From: Pisaster brevispinus | Taxonomy: Eukaryota; Echinodermata; Asteroidea; Forcipulatida; Asteriidae | Length of the DNA stretch: 64,000 nt | Assembly (NCBI GenBank): GCA_023634235.1 | Contig: JAMKCF010000002.1 | Span: forward strand, 14,875,091 to 14,939,090 | Direction of reading: 5' to 3' | Part shown: positions 11,531 through 23,900 of the stretch, in pieces | Layout of the letters: the number at the start of each line of letters is the position of its first letter | How positions within the stretch are numbered: position 1 is the stretch's first letter | Program-made: the position numbers and the translations under genes | The notes under the pieces: generated by a model | What the model was told of the DNA's origin: nothing | Databases searched by the model: none | Seen by the model: the letters and a program-made list of their open reading frames with translations, nothing else

Positions 11531-12210
11531 ACGATTCGTATGAATTACAATAGACACTTGAGGATTGGATTGCCTTATTATAACCATCCAACAACGGATT
11601 TTATTGTTAACTCACCCAAAAAACTAGCTCATCTGATACTCAGATACGAACGAATTGAAAGCAATTGCTCTTCAACATGGACAAGTACAGGAAGAGGAGA
11701 CGACCGCGACTGACACCACTGACATCCAAACCAAAACGATTGATGAACTGTTTGATGACTCGAAAGAAGGAACTGAGGTGTTGTACGGGTCATGCAATTC
11801 GATATCTGGTCCATTTCTGGATGGGTTCAACTACTTCAACTATAATGCAACTATAACGACTGAGCACTCACGGAAATACAGCGCAAGTCTCCGTGCGCGT
11901 TTTCCACACCCCAAATATACAAAATGGAAACAGAATCTCCCCAAGACTTGCGCAATTATAATAAGAGCGCGGCTGCATATAGGTCCTACGAGCACTATAG
12001 CACAGGAAAGTAAGCAGTATTTTATTGTTAACTCACCCAAGAAACTAGCTACAGGAAGAGGAGACGACCGCGACTGACACCACTGACATCCAAACCAAAA
12101 CGATTGATGAACTGTTTGATGACTCGAAAGAAGGAAGAGTGTTGTACGGCTCATGCAATTCGATATCTGGTCCATTTCTGGATGGGTTCGACTACTTCAA
12201 CTATAATGCA

Positions 12211-13463
12211 TGGGTAATTATCCTGTTCGATCGGTAGTGTGACGTAATTCCACTGTGAGCAGCAGCAACGCCCACTTCACAGTCACAAGCTGGCTTTACC
12301 GATAATACCAGAATCCCATAGGAGATACAGTCGGAGGTAGTTTCTCTTTGATTTGATTCTCTCTATGATTTATGCTTGAAGAAAAGTTCAACAATTGGAC
12401 TTGGCTTTTACAAATGGTCTTCACAGAATAAAGTTCTTCACAGAACGATGAAATTAGTGGTTTTTTTTCTACTTCTTGTTTGTGTGTGTGTGTGTGTGTG
12501 TGTGTTTGTATTGCCAACCCTCCGAGGACATTTTACAATAGGGACAATAGGTCCTCACTAGTCGGTTCTTTGTTTTCAGGTGTCCTCACTAGTCATTTGA
12601 GTACAAAACCAATGGGGATTGCTTCAATACAGGAACAACAGAAAGTACAATAGGTGTCCTCTAACGTATAGGAGCTGTGTACCTGGGTGCCCTTACACAT
12701 GCCAACTTACGGGGTACTTTTAACAATGGAACAATGGACCCCACAAGGCAATTTCAATAGGAACAATAGGGCCCCACAAGGGAATTCTTTAGAAAAGGGA
12801 ACAATAGAACAACAATAGCAGTACCCCACAAACCGGATCCGTAAGGTTGGGTGTGTGTGTGTGTGTGTGGTTTTGTTCTGTTTTGTTTTGTTGTTGTTGT
12901 TGTTGTTTTTTTTTTTTTTGGGGGGGGGGGGTAGTATTCCACACAAACGGATGCCAACTTTGGAGCCAGCGCTTCTAGCGAGCAGCTGACATACGAACAC
13001 GTGTGACGCAATGTCTTATCAACAGGATATGGAATTGAACACAGATAAAAAGGGTCCTGAATTCATAACAATATGACAATTTATAAAAGGGTATACAAAA
13101 GGTGACGTCTGTGCCCCGTCAAATCTACACCTTTCAAGGGGGAAAAAAATCAAATACTTTCACTCATCAGAAAGTCTGCATGTGGTACAAAGACCAAACA
13201 AATACCAAGGTGTGGGGGTTCTCCATTATCTGGGGTCCCCTGGTCAACTGGTCAACCAGTCAAAATTCTCTCCACGCGGTCCAGCTGGCTAGTTCTCTGT
13301 GAAAATCATGCCTATTTTACATGGAGTATGGTCCAGGGAAAAAATGGCGGACTAGTGAACTGACAAGTTCACAGGTCCCACTGGCTTTAGTCACAGACAA
13401 AGTTCAGAGCAAACCCTGAAGGTGTAACAATAGCTATTCAACTGGCAAGTCCACATGATCATA
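12211..13463. other. Simple-repeat-rich spacer
   Basis: Contains a (TG)n microsatellite at about 12480-12505. A compound TG, TTG, poly-T and poly-G tract lies at about 12850-12931. Short ggaacaatagg/ccccacaag phrases repeat at 12720-12830. No gene seen. Confidence 0.6.
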
Positions 13464-14268
13464 AGACCGCGTTCCCACTGGATCCACAATTACGAGATCC
13501 TGACCCCGCAAAAGGATTAGTCGCAGACATGAATCGCGGTCGCGTTCCCACTAGAGTATGATCGCGCATTGATCTCCCTTTTGGGAACGGAAGTGGATTC
13601 AAAGTTCACCAACGCAGGTCGACCAAGTGGGCAGTGCGCAGGCGCAACGTATCTATGGCGACCACACAGTGTGGGGTGGCTCCTAGCTCCTCGTCCGACC
13701 ATAGTTTGCCACGCTTCTCATCTTTTCGGGAGGTTTTTTTTTTGACGAATTTATGGGACGTTTATTGCTGGGCGCTGCCATCTTTAAAGAACGTGCACGT
13801 ATGAATACAATGCATCAAAAATTAAAGCATGGGTTTGGGCTTAGTGTGGATGCGTTGTACAGAACGTGTAGTTGGTATCGTCACGTGACGTCAATACTGC
13901 TTTATGCTTTACTTGCAATTCATGTCACCAAATGCGTGGTGCTTGCTGGGAATAGAAGAATAAAGAACACCATTTTCGCGCCATTCGGGCCTACCGTACC
14001 GGATGTTCGCCCTCAAATTGCGGGGTCTGATCGCCCTTTGCGTTCCCACTAGACTTTTGATCGCCCATTAATCCACAAGGGCGATCAGATCCCGCTTTAA
14101 TCCTACTCCCGAGGTGGATCAAATTTGCGGGGTCTGATCCTGATCGCCCTCGCGTTCCCACTTACGCTTGATCGCCATTTGATCGCCCTTTTCGAGAAAT
14201 TGCGGGGTCTGATCGCCCTTTTCTCAAATTGCGCGATCAATGCGGGGTCCAGTGGGAACGGGGCCTAA
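13464..14268. mobile_element. TIR element rich in GATCGCCC repeats
   Basis: Outer ends read gcgttcccactgga and, inverted, tccagtgggaacg. Inside, gttcccact recurs at least five times, with gcggggtctgatcgccc and gatcgcccttt repeated in both orientations in the right half (about 14015-14250). The middle (13650-13990) is ordinary sequence with an open frame of no recognisable family. A non-autonomous DNA element, possibly composite, is most likely. Confidence 0.6.
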
Positions 14269-14285
14269 GTCATTGTGGAGAGTCT

Positions 14286-14464
14286 ATAGACCTTTATCAT
14301 GCTGCCACCATCTTGGTGAAGTGTCCTGTTTTTAATTACAGTGCTGAATGCTAATATTCATTGCTCAAAAAGGAGCCAGACTATTTCTCCTTAAGGTCTG
14401 TTTTTTGTTACATTAGTTTGAATGAGAGAAAATCAAGATGGCTGCACCGTGGTAAAGGTCTATT
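14286..14464. mobile_element. TATAGACCTT-type MITE
   Basis: Ends tatagacctttatcatgctg and ggtaaaggtctatt are inverted. It carries aggagccagactat internally. A diverged relative at 23725-23900 shares cagactat and the terminal phrase agaccttaatcatgctg. Confidence 0.65.
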
Positions 14465-17400
14465 GGTCTCAGCGGTATCACATGCCCATTTAGTAGTTAG
14501 GATATATTTTCCATGACGTCACTGAGTGTAAGCTTTAGAATTCCACAGGTCACGAGCCCGTGCCGAATTCGTAATGAACATCACTTATGACGTCAAACAA
14601 AAAATTGCACGCGTTTTTGGTTTTTAAGTTCATCGAGGAGGTAGGGTTGGTCCCAAAAGTTTCTGAAGTGTGTACTTATGTACGGTGCATCACACTTAAT
14701 AAGCCCGCCCATCTCTAGCAACCAATGCTAAAATGTTGAATATAAAAACCAATAATAAATAGGCCTAAATCATAACATATTTCGAAGTCTCTCAGCCTCC
14801 TGAAAACATATAAATTAATTATTTTCTGACGATCAAACTTTTTCCCTTTTTCCAATTTTAAAAGAGGTTTAGTCGTTTAACTTTTCAGCTAAGCTCATTA
14901 AACCCTCCTAAACGATTATTAAACTGGCCAAGACTCCATCTTGGGAAAATCACCTTATACTTTTTTAGCAAAATAGGGCCATTTTTAGAGGGCCAGTTTA
15001 CCTCAAAATGCTTCAGGATGAAAGTCAACAACCCAGGGACACAAAATTGGAAAAATTGTTCAACAATCCATAAAAGCCATGACCTTCACATCTTTGATTT
15101 ATATAACAGAAAAATTGTGGGTTAATTATTTGTTATTAATGAGGCCCCGTGCTTGAGTTTCTCCTGCAGTGGAAAAGTTTTAGTCACTGCGAACTGTGTT
15201 CACAGCAGCAAGTGTTCCGCGTGGTAAATTCTATGACAGTAGATCAAAATTGAACATCACTGCTGTATTGCTCACACATCCTGTTTGCAAACGCTTTTAA
15301 AACGTTTGACTAAACACACTTTCGAATGTCAACAGACTGTAATTTATCCAAGGACAATGTAAACACCTTTTAGTGAGAAATCTTAATCTATCTCAATCTT
15401 AATCCTGTAGCCGTGTGGGCGGATCCAGAATTTCACAAAAAGAAGGTAAACACCAAGTGAAACATCCTCCATTAATACGCAACTTGTTCACATTGAAGCT
15501 TTTCAAGTAAAGTGCAATGAAGGGTTTTATGCCTCCATCGTTACAAGACTGGTCGGGCAGGGCCATTTGCATTTTGGCAAAGGGCACTTCTATGGGAAAA
15601 TCTTAAGGTCCATGGGAAACTGTTGAAGGGGGCACCAAGGCCAAGACCAGGGGCAACAGAAGCAAAGAGCTCTGTAGCATCCGTGTAATGCCAGGACTGC
15701 GGGTTAGCTATAGATTAGGTTAGAGTAAATGCACTTGAGGTGAAGACAGTGGATGGAAGAGATGGGCTGCTGCCATACAACTGTGGAGGGACTGATGACT
15801 ACCTCTCGAACGTAGCATCTCCGTTTTGTAACCGTTGGGAGGCAGAAAGAATCCCATGGCTTAGTTCACGTTTCAACCGGCCGTAATTATGAATTTAGGG
15901 TGGGTGGGACACTGGTCTGAGACGGCGTTTAAAATGCTTGCCAAAATTTGCATCCTGCAATTAAGGGAGTTTGGAAAATAATCAGGAAGATATTTCGAAT
16001 TAAATTCAACACTATAATGGGGAAACGTTTCCATAATCAAGGAGATTGTCTAATGTATTCATCAGAACATGGAAAGAGTGGTACATTTTCAGGGATAGCT
16101 TCTGCAGAATCAGGGAGAGTTGGGAGCTCTGAAAATGTATTTTCGGGATTCTAAGTTTCGTAACTGATGAGGCTACCACTCGATCAAATAAATCAGCAAC
16201 TAAATAAATAAATAAATAAATAAATATCTATACTAACAAATAATTAATTACTAACATAAATAAACAGAAACAATTAGTTGGTAAATTTGGCAAATGGATA
16301 TATTGGGGCTGTAAGGGCTTTACTGATACTAGAACTTAATTTGGTTAAGGGCAACAACAATAATTATACCGATGTGTTTAGAACCAGCTTGGATTTATCT
16401 TGGGTGTGCCAATGGAGCTGTAGTGTGCCGCACAGGTACAAGGCTGTCAACAAACATCCGTGCTGTGTAATGACGACGAGTCATGGACGAGTCGACCCCC
16501 CATTTTAAACCCATCCATTAGTAATACCACACTGCTCTAATAATAATAGTTTGATAAATTGTATTTCGTTAGTACACACTCGATATAAACCATCAACGAT
16601 ACTTACAATATTGATAGAGCAATAACTGTATAGTCACTACGCAAAGGTCGACAGCAAATGGATCGCCGGATGTATTATTACTACCTTCGTAAGCTAGCTG
16701 GCTGTGTGTGCGAACTTTGCAGCTGAACTGCGGCCTACTAGTACTTGGTCCCGTTGTCACACACCCTGCCTGACAGAGCAGTTACAGGTCACGGTATTCA
16801 AACGAACCCCACGTAGCTTACCGCCGTGGAGGTATGCAGCTAATAGTTGTAGGCCTGAATATTGATGATCCTTATTTTCAGCTGTGGTGTGACTGTCTGT
16901 AGTTTTTTGACCACTTAATATTACATCACTTGCACGTGACATTTCACTATTGTTATTATAATTAGGTAACCTAGACAGCAGCCATGGCATCACCACACAA
17001 ATAAAAGCGCAATTTTTAGAGCGTAGCGTACAGCGCTCTGCGCGCAACAATAGGTATTATTTGCATATGAAAGACCATAACAACGGACCGTTTTTGACGT
17101 CATGAATTGTTGCCGCGGAGATGTCATCACTTAGCTAGCAAGTTACACGCATGAGTGAACGCGTTTTGTTGGGACTGAGTTCGATTGGTTGTTGGGCTGG
17201 TACGTTGTTGGGCTGGGGGGTCGAGCTCCACCAGGGCCCAAATTTCATAAAGCCTGTAAGCACAAAAACTTGCTAAGCACAGGAAAATCTTGCTTAACAG
17301 AAACAGGTTACCAACAGGTTACACAGAACGTAAGGATGTACTAAAGTATTGGTGAACTTCAAAACCTCCTTCAATTTTAAATTTAGAATAAAAGGAAAAG

Positions 17401-17940
17401 AAAAGAAAAGGTTAGTTTGAATTGTGACAAGGAAAGTACATTGATGGGAAAGTATTAAATATTCATGCCTGAGAGCTTTGTATGTCTATTAAAATTACTG
17501 TTTGTTTTCTATTGAGATCATAACTCGCCACATTAGAGACCACTTTCCACAACGAGTTTATTTCCCCACGGCAAATTATTGCAGGATCGAACTAAAGAGG
17601 GCGGCATTTATTATTGTCAAGAAAGCCGTCACGCGAGAGCCAGACATCAACAACAGTGACATCATGGCTAAAAATAAACGATAATTGTTAAGTGACGGTC
17701 GCTTCGAAAGCGATGTCATCAGAAAGTAAACGTTCGACGGCGCACCTTGATATCTTTACTTCTAACTATATATGGGCCCATTGGGCTCCTTAAACTATTA
17801 AGATATTGAGATCAGTCTTTTTTTTTTGGAAGAACATAAGTACAGTTCTTTTGATCGGGTGTTTTTTCCCTCCACGATCCAATTTTGTGTGCCGTGCGTG
17901 AGGAGGAGGAGGAGGAGTGGTGCGGTGAAGTCGTTGCACG
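14465..17940. other. Intergenic region upstream of PINK1
   Basis: No gene recognised. Contains a dispersed ggcaaggccattt repeat copy (about 15530-15665), a (TAAA)n tract at about 16196-16225, a ttcataaagcctg/ttgctaagca MITE fragment at about 17225-17335, and a GGA run at about 17902-17916 close to the PINK1 start. The last 150 bases probably hold PINK1 5' untranslated sequence. Confidence 0.5.
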
Positions 17941-20900
17941 ATGATGTCGTTACGGAGAGCTCTTGTAGAAGTAGTTGGTCTTGCTCGGAGGAGGGTTTTT
18001 GGAACGCACATAAACCACCGCTATCCAGCAGTAAAACCGCAAAAGGAGACAGTCCAGAAATCACTTATCAGCTGTCAGGGAGGTAGAGTTCAGAGGCTTG
18101 CCGTTCAGTTGCGTCATAATGCAGTGCTGACCCTGAGGTTCATCCAAACTCGCAATGCCGCAGCCCACGGGAGAAGGGTGACGAGATACTGGGGATGGGG
18201 AGGTTTGTCCCCAGGGTTTGCCTTCGTGGGACTGACTCTAGCTGCCGGGGAAAGTGGCCGTCTGCTCGGACAAGACGATGGCGAGGAGAAGACGGTGCAA
18301 AGGTTGCCACTGGACACGTGCTGCAATATAGTTAGGGTAAGGTTGCTCTATGGTTAGTTATGGTATAGACCCAGTAACTGAAACTGGGGCACTGTACTCC
18401 TTTTTTCGAATTTTTCATCTTCGGTCGTACGTAGTACTAGCACCCCAGCGAACTATTGTACATACGATGTGGAACCTCAATTTGCCAACATTTTTCCCTG
18501 AATCAAGCCACTAAAATGCCCCAAAATAAATTTTAAAAAGACCCAACGAATTAGCTTGAAAACCGCCTACTGGCTTCTCAATAAAGATGCAACATCAGGC
18601 ATGAAATTGTACTCAAGAAAGAGAAAAGAAAACACCACTTTTTATTTTGTTTCAGGATATTTTTGGTAGGGAAGACACTCACCTTGAACCTGATCTTGCA
18701 GAGAAAGATTTCCCCTCCGACATCTCATCTTATGACATCTCCAAGACACTTCTTGGCCAAGGCACAAGTGCCTCCATCTATGCAGCAAGATTGTCAACCC
18801 ACTCGGAGGAAAGAGAACTGGAAACCACAACTGAAGAAGAAGCCGATGATAAGAGTGGAGATGAGTGGGAGATGGTTTCTGTCGATGATGAGAGTGAAGA
18901 TGACTGGGAGATGGTTTCTGATGATGGGGGACTGGGACTTGGCAATCTCCAAGATGCTGAGACTGAAGGAGTCACCTCGCTTGGGACCCTGAAGGAGGCC
19001 TCTGATGCAGATGAAGCTGTTCTTGAAGAGGCCAGGGAACTCCCCTGTAACACAGATACTGGTGAAAGCTATGATCTGGCTGTGAAGGTGAGACCACATC
19101 GGGCAAAACGTCATCTACAAACATTCTTGTTTTGACAGTTTTCTTGACAGAAATGTTCAGCAACTTGCTAGAAATGGAGCAATGAAAACAGTCATCCAGT
19201 CACAAAGGAATGCATTTAATTTGAAAGTTTAAACTCAGGCAGGAAGTGTATCTAAACTATATTCCCCTATAAATGTCTTTACAGATGATGTTTAACTACG
19301 ATGTATACTCCAACTTCTTAGCCATCTCACAGGCTTTTGAGAGAGAGTACCTGCCTCTCTGGCCAGCAGCCACAACCAGGGGGACCTTTGGAACTGTCCA
19401 ATGGGAGAACGGGTAAGAAAATTGTACAGCACTAAGATTTTGGAAGGCTATGTTCCATTGGATGTAAGGTTGTAAACAACAGTGTAACAATGAATATTTA
19501 TGAGTGCAATGGTGAAAATTTGTTCATGAGTTGAAATATGGAATGTTCCATTCAACGAGGCTAAGCACAGTGAATACTGAATAGTACCCAATGCACAGTT
19601 TGTGCTGTAGACCATGTAATGATTTGATTAATGAATGACATGTGACCAACAACTCTCCAATCAAATATCAAGGAACTGCTTGTTGATTAAAAAACTTGTG
19701 GTAGCACTTTTTTCGATAATTGGAGTTGTTCCAACTTTCCAGGCACAGGGCAAAGAAGAAAAAGGAACGTTTTCTGCCGTCTCATCCGAACATTCTTGAG
19801 ATCCACCATGCATTTGTGGCACCGACGGTGACCCATGACCTGGAGGAGGCGCGGACTCTCTTCCCAGCTGCATTACCAATGAGACTTCATGCGGATGGGA
19901 TGGGACGGAACCAGACCATGTTTTTAATCATGAAGAGGTATGGATGTAAAAAAAAAATTTGAGATTGAAAGTAAGCAATTTTTAAAATTTGCTTAGCCCC
20001 ACCCGTCTTATTCAAGACCGCTGGGATGGGCTGATACTCGTACACAAATATTGTTGTTGAATTTTTAACTTGCCATTGTCAATATGGTCTTAAGGGATGT
20101 CATTTCATTTTTCTTTGTAGGTATGACATGACACTGGACAAGTACAACAAAGCTATTGGTTGCCCATCACAGCATGTCGCCATGGTGATGATTGCACAAC
20201 TTCTGGAGGGCGTGTCACACCTAGTGGATTATGGGATAGCTCATCGGGACCTGAAGGCCAATAACATCTTAGTTGACCTTTCAGAAGGTAATTCAAAAAC
20301 AACTACAAATTTGTCTGATGCAGTGCGAGAAAAATGACTGATGAAGAATTGAACTTGAATAGACCCTTTTGCATAGGCCCCCAATTGCTGAGGTCAAACA
20401 ATGGAAACATACATGTTTGTACGCTCCTTGCACAACTCTCAGCCAATGATGGGCCTCCCTTGACCTCAATGAGGGCGCTGTATGTGCTTGTGATATCATT
20501 TTGTAAGGGGTCTATTGACTCATTGCACCATCATCATGCACAGCTACTCTCTGCCACGCTCGCCATTTTGGAAGTCAAGTTGCATGTCCAAAATGGCACA
20601 ATCAAGATTATTGTTATGCTGACATCGAGTGAATGGGGTCATTTTATGATGTTTTGGTTGAATTTTGAAGGGAGCCCTCGTGTGGTGATAGCTGACTTTG
20701 GATGCTGCCTGGCAGATGACACTGTGGGACTCGACCTTCCCTATCCAACCAGACATACAGACCTCGGTGGAAACAGTGCTCTGATGGCCCCTGAGGTATG
20801 CTGTATATATTTATAATAATTTTGGAGGCTAATCATCCTAATCATCCTAATTTAATCAGCCGGGAAGCTGAATTGCGAAGGACATTGCTACAACGTTTTC

Positions 20901-22298
20901 AAGCCGCATATTACTAATATGCCACATCGAGCCATATCTAATATAGTTGATGGTTTTTTTTAACTCAAACTACTTTCACTTAAAGTGTAAATCTTGGAAA
21001 CTAATACATAAGAGAAATCAATTTTTTTGTAGAAATGTAGACGTTAACTTAAGAAACATTGGAAAATGTCAACCTGTGACAAGACTCTCCCTCCCAGACC
21101 TTAGTTTAGTGGAAGTAGGTGTAGTCTTGCGGCTGTTGGCAGCAGCTTTGAGTTTTAGGCACAAGCCGCTTGCACTTTGCAGCTAAAGAGTTAATCTTGG
21201 CCTCGAGATTCACCCTTTCTGGTATGAATAATTCTAGAGTAGCAATAGAAATGAAAACAAGTAAAGTCTGGTCATCTCTGAATTTTTTTGAGAAACGACG
21301 TAGAAAATATCATTGACTAAATTCTGCATTTTTTTATTTTTTTTTATTTTTTTTTAACAGATCAAGTTAACTACTCCTGGCCCTGACTCTACCATCAACT
21401 ACACCAAATCTGATGCTTGGGCTGTTGGAGCTATAAGTTATGAGATTTTGGGCGAGCGGAATCCTTTCTATCACCGTGACAGCGGGAGGGAGGGGCTTAA
21501 CAGCCGTTTGTACGAGGAAGATCAACTGCCGGAGTTGCCAGACAACGCACACCCTGGACTAGTGAAAGTCATCAAGGGTTTGCTGAGGAAAGATCCCCAG
21601 ATGGTGAGGTGTTAAACATAACTTTGTCCTTGTCAATTGTTTTTCGCCAGAAACTTTACAACTAATGGTCGATCACTTCAACAAGATTACATCTTGTTCG
21701 GCATTCTATGTAGAGTCATTCTGTGCAGCTGATCGTGAGCTCTGACCTGCGCTGTGGAGTGGGTCCCTATACTCAATTGCGTGGGTTTCTCCTGGAATGA
21801 TTATCTGGGATTTCCTTCCCACAGCTAACACTGGAACTTCCTTCTTTGTTTTCTCTCCATGGGGTTCTTGGCTAGTGTAGTGACTAACTTTGCTTGTCTG
21901 AGAATCATTGGCTTCACAACCAGAGTAAGCAAATGAAAGAATGAAAAACTGCAAAGAGACAAATTTCAATATATTTCTTGTCTGTATTTCAACAGCGACC
22001 TTCCGCAAGGATAGCAGCTGACATGCTTCACCTGTCTCTATGGCAGCCGTTAGTTTTCACCTGCACATCGTTGGGAGAATGTCCTGTGGTTCCCGCTCAA
22101 ATCTCCATCCAGCAGCGACTGAATTCCTGGCTGCTGTGCATGACAACTGGCCTGCTGTGTCAAAGGTCAACCCAGAGTCAGAATGTCCAAGGTCACAAGC
22201 TTTGGCTTGACCCCACTGAGTATCAGTTGTGTACGGATTTCATGTCAGGTGTGACCCAGAATAACCTCCTACAGGCAGCAACCCTTTTGGTTGAGTAG
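17941..22298 (+). CDS. PINK1: Serine/threonine kinase PINK1, mitochondrial, complete
   Basis: PINK1 accumulates on damaged mitochondria and phosphorylates ubiquitin and Parkin to start mitophagy. Eight exons: 17941-18336, 18656-19087, 19285-19412, 19743-19937, 20121-20287, 20671-20795, 21361-21603, 21996-22298; all GT-AG, phases match, predicted 662 aa (human 581). An Arg-rich N-terminus (MMSLRRALVEVVGLARRRV) fits a mitochondrial presequence. The kinase has a Gly-rich loop near 166-170 (GQGTS), the ATP-binding Lys276 (LAVK), HRD Asp427 (AHRDLKANNIL), DFG Asp448 (IADFGCCLAD, a PINK1 signature) and LMAPE. The C-terminal extension is about residues 560-662. The excess length lies mostly in an acidic insert after the Gly loop (about 180-262). 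A second ATG follows at 17944. An AATAAA at 22529-22534 may be the polyadenylation signal. A MITE sits in intron 5. Confidence 0.95.
18857..18932 (+). other. PINK1: PINK1 acidic insert with two WEMV (LIR-like) motifs
   Basis: Two near-copies, 39 bp apart, encode GDEWEMVSVDD and EDDWEMVSDD, with Trp codons at 18866 and 18905 (residues 203 and 216). Each fits the ATG8/LC3-interaction core W-x-x-L/I/V with acidic residues on both sides. The position, insert 1 between the Gly loop and the ATP-binding Lys, is a surface loop in known PINK1 structures. Function as an LC3/GABARAP-binding site is inference. Confidence 0.6.
20358..20516. mobile_element. AATAGACC-type MITE in PINK1 intron 5
   Basis: Ends aatagacccttttgcat and ttttgtaaggggtctatt are inverted; the interior resembles 8797-8925 (gaggtcaaacaatgg, ccaatgatgggcctccc). 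It lies wholly in the intron. Confidence 0.65.
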
Positions 22299-23724
22299 AC
22301 TACACTCCACTCAACCCGTTTCGTGCACATCACTACAAGGGCTCTCAAGAGGGCACTCTTGTCAAAGGGAGTGATCAAAAAGACTCTACACGAATCCCTC
22401 CAACAGAAATGTTGGCTCTGCGTTATTCTGTCCTGCCCTCACGTTTTTAAATTGTCTATGCAGCATGTAACAAAGCTTGCCTTCGCTTAGTTTCTCCGTA
22501 AAAATTCCCTCATTGCTTGAAGCAACGAAATAAATTCTGGCAACGATAGCAGAGACTAGTAATAAATTCCAACTATGAAACAAAAACGCTCGACACATGT
22601 TTCTCGACGCACTAGTGTGGCATTTATTTGCATACAATTGCCGAAGGCTGTGCATCCACGGGTATTTTTAGACCCGGGTACCCCCCAGGTGAATACCGGT
22701 CGGGTACCCGGGTACCCGGGTACGAGTCACAGGCTTACAATTGCCTCAGTGTCAAGAAGACAACAATACAGGGTACAAAAGAGTCATCGTCTCTTAAAAG
22801 TTCCTTTGTTCTTACAGAGGTCTCTCCTCACAAATTATTAAACTGTTTTTTTAATATCTAATATTATTACATTTTGCTTAGTTGAAAACTCTAAAACTCC
22901 ATCTTCGTTCTCCGTCAAATAATTAATAATATTACTGCTTTATTTATAACAACTCTTTATGGGAACAAAATTCCTCTCTCTCTCTGCAGAAAGCAACTTT
23001 TCTTGTTCAAACTTTATGGGTTTTTTTTTATAATAAGTTTCCTAGTATTTTGGGGTGCAAATGTAGGACGAGGCATAAATCCATTCCTAGTCTCGGGAAT
23101 ATAGTTTGAAAATTATTTTGAAATTGTTTACTTATTTTTTTTCTTGTGTGCAAAAAAAGAGAAGTTTTCTTAAATAGTTATAGTTGACAGGTAAACAGGA
23201 AAGTCTAGAGTGGTAAAACAAAATGGTGAAAATGGACGGCGATTGTTTTTTAACGGAAATTCCATCAACCTGTGAAAGTATTATCAAAGTCTGTCTTTTA
23301 GAGACATTGTGCATGTTAATTTTCTGACGTGTTTGAAAACTATTTCTCTACCTTGAGTATTTCAGACCCATATTTGTTTTACTTTCACCAATTCTGTACT
23401 TGGTCTTTAAACCATTTTGAGTTCACCTAGCAATTAACGTAGATTGCACGTTTTTTAAAAGAGTGATGAACAAAACTTGCAATGCTTGTTTTTGTGAAAA
23501 CAAAGATATATTTTAGTATGTATTTTAGTATGTTCACAATCGTTGTGTTTCATTATTAAACAGTGTCGCTGCAGGTGCAATAATTTACAGTTGTCAGATT
23601 ATTTATTTGACTCAAAATGATTTTTGTGATTTGTGACGAGAGTATTCATGTGATTTCAGTGAAAACAATTCAAGTGAAAAAAATTTCACACATGTTTTTA
23701 ACAGGGTTGTACTTTCACCATGCT

Positions 23725-23900
23725 TTAGACCTTAATCATGCTGTCACTATCTTCGTCTAGCCCCCTGTGCAATATTAATAGTGTATACTAAATCATATCT
23801 ATACTGGACCAGACTATTGGCCCTTCCAGCCTCACTTTGATTACACTGATTTAAATGGGAGTAAATACAAGATGGACATCCCATGATTACAGTCTATAAG
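23725..23900. mobile_element. TAGACCTTAATCATGCTG MITE
   Basis: Relative of the element at 14286-14464: same terminal phrase, internal cagactat, and an aagatggacatcc-type right half ending in inverted agtctata. Non-coding. Confidence 0.55.

Larger units (their letters stand above)
9137..12210 (+). mobile_element. Decayed Penelope-like retroelement
   Basis: The unit comprises, in order: an 87-bp copy of a terminal block (9137-9223), a satellite-like leader (about 9363-10100), a broken reverse-transcriptase gene (10067 to about 11530), and a tail of nested direct repeats. The tail has block A at about 11602-11856, the terminal block again at 11857-11943, and block A again at about 12018-12210. 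Direct, partly nested terminal repeats (pLTRs) are characteristic of Penelope-like elements. I found no GIY-YIG endonuclease after the reverse transcriptase, so the element is endonuclease-lacking or truncated. The outer boundaries are approximate. Confidence 0.75.

Noticed and set aside
12707..13011. Thr/His/Lys-rich minus-strand open frames
   Set aside because: They translate the compound TG/TTG/poly-T/poly-G simple repeat.
13753..14052. Open frame of 99 codons as a gene
   Set aside because: It runs into the GATCGCCC repeat unit of a TIR-like element and matches no family I recognise.
16757..17050. Minus-strand open frame of 97 codons
   Set aside because: No recognisable domain, no splice or coding pattern, not supported as a gene.
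17826..18086. Overlapping open frames around PINK1 exon 1
   Set aside because: They are other frames of the exon that encodes the PINK1 N-terminus.
22674..22722. GGGTACCCGGGTAC cluster as a regulatory site
   Set aside because: Self-complementary and short, but no known factor site or second copy in the window supports a role.
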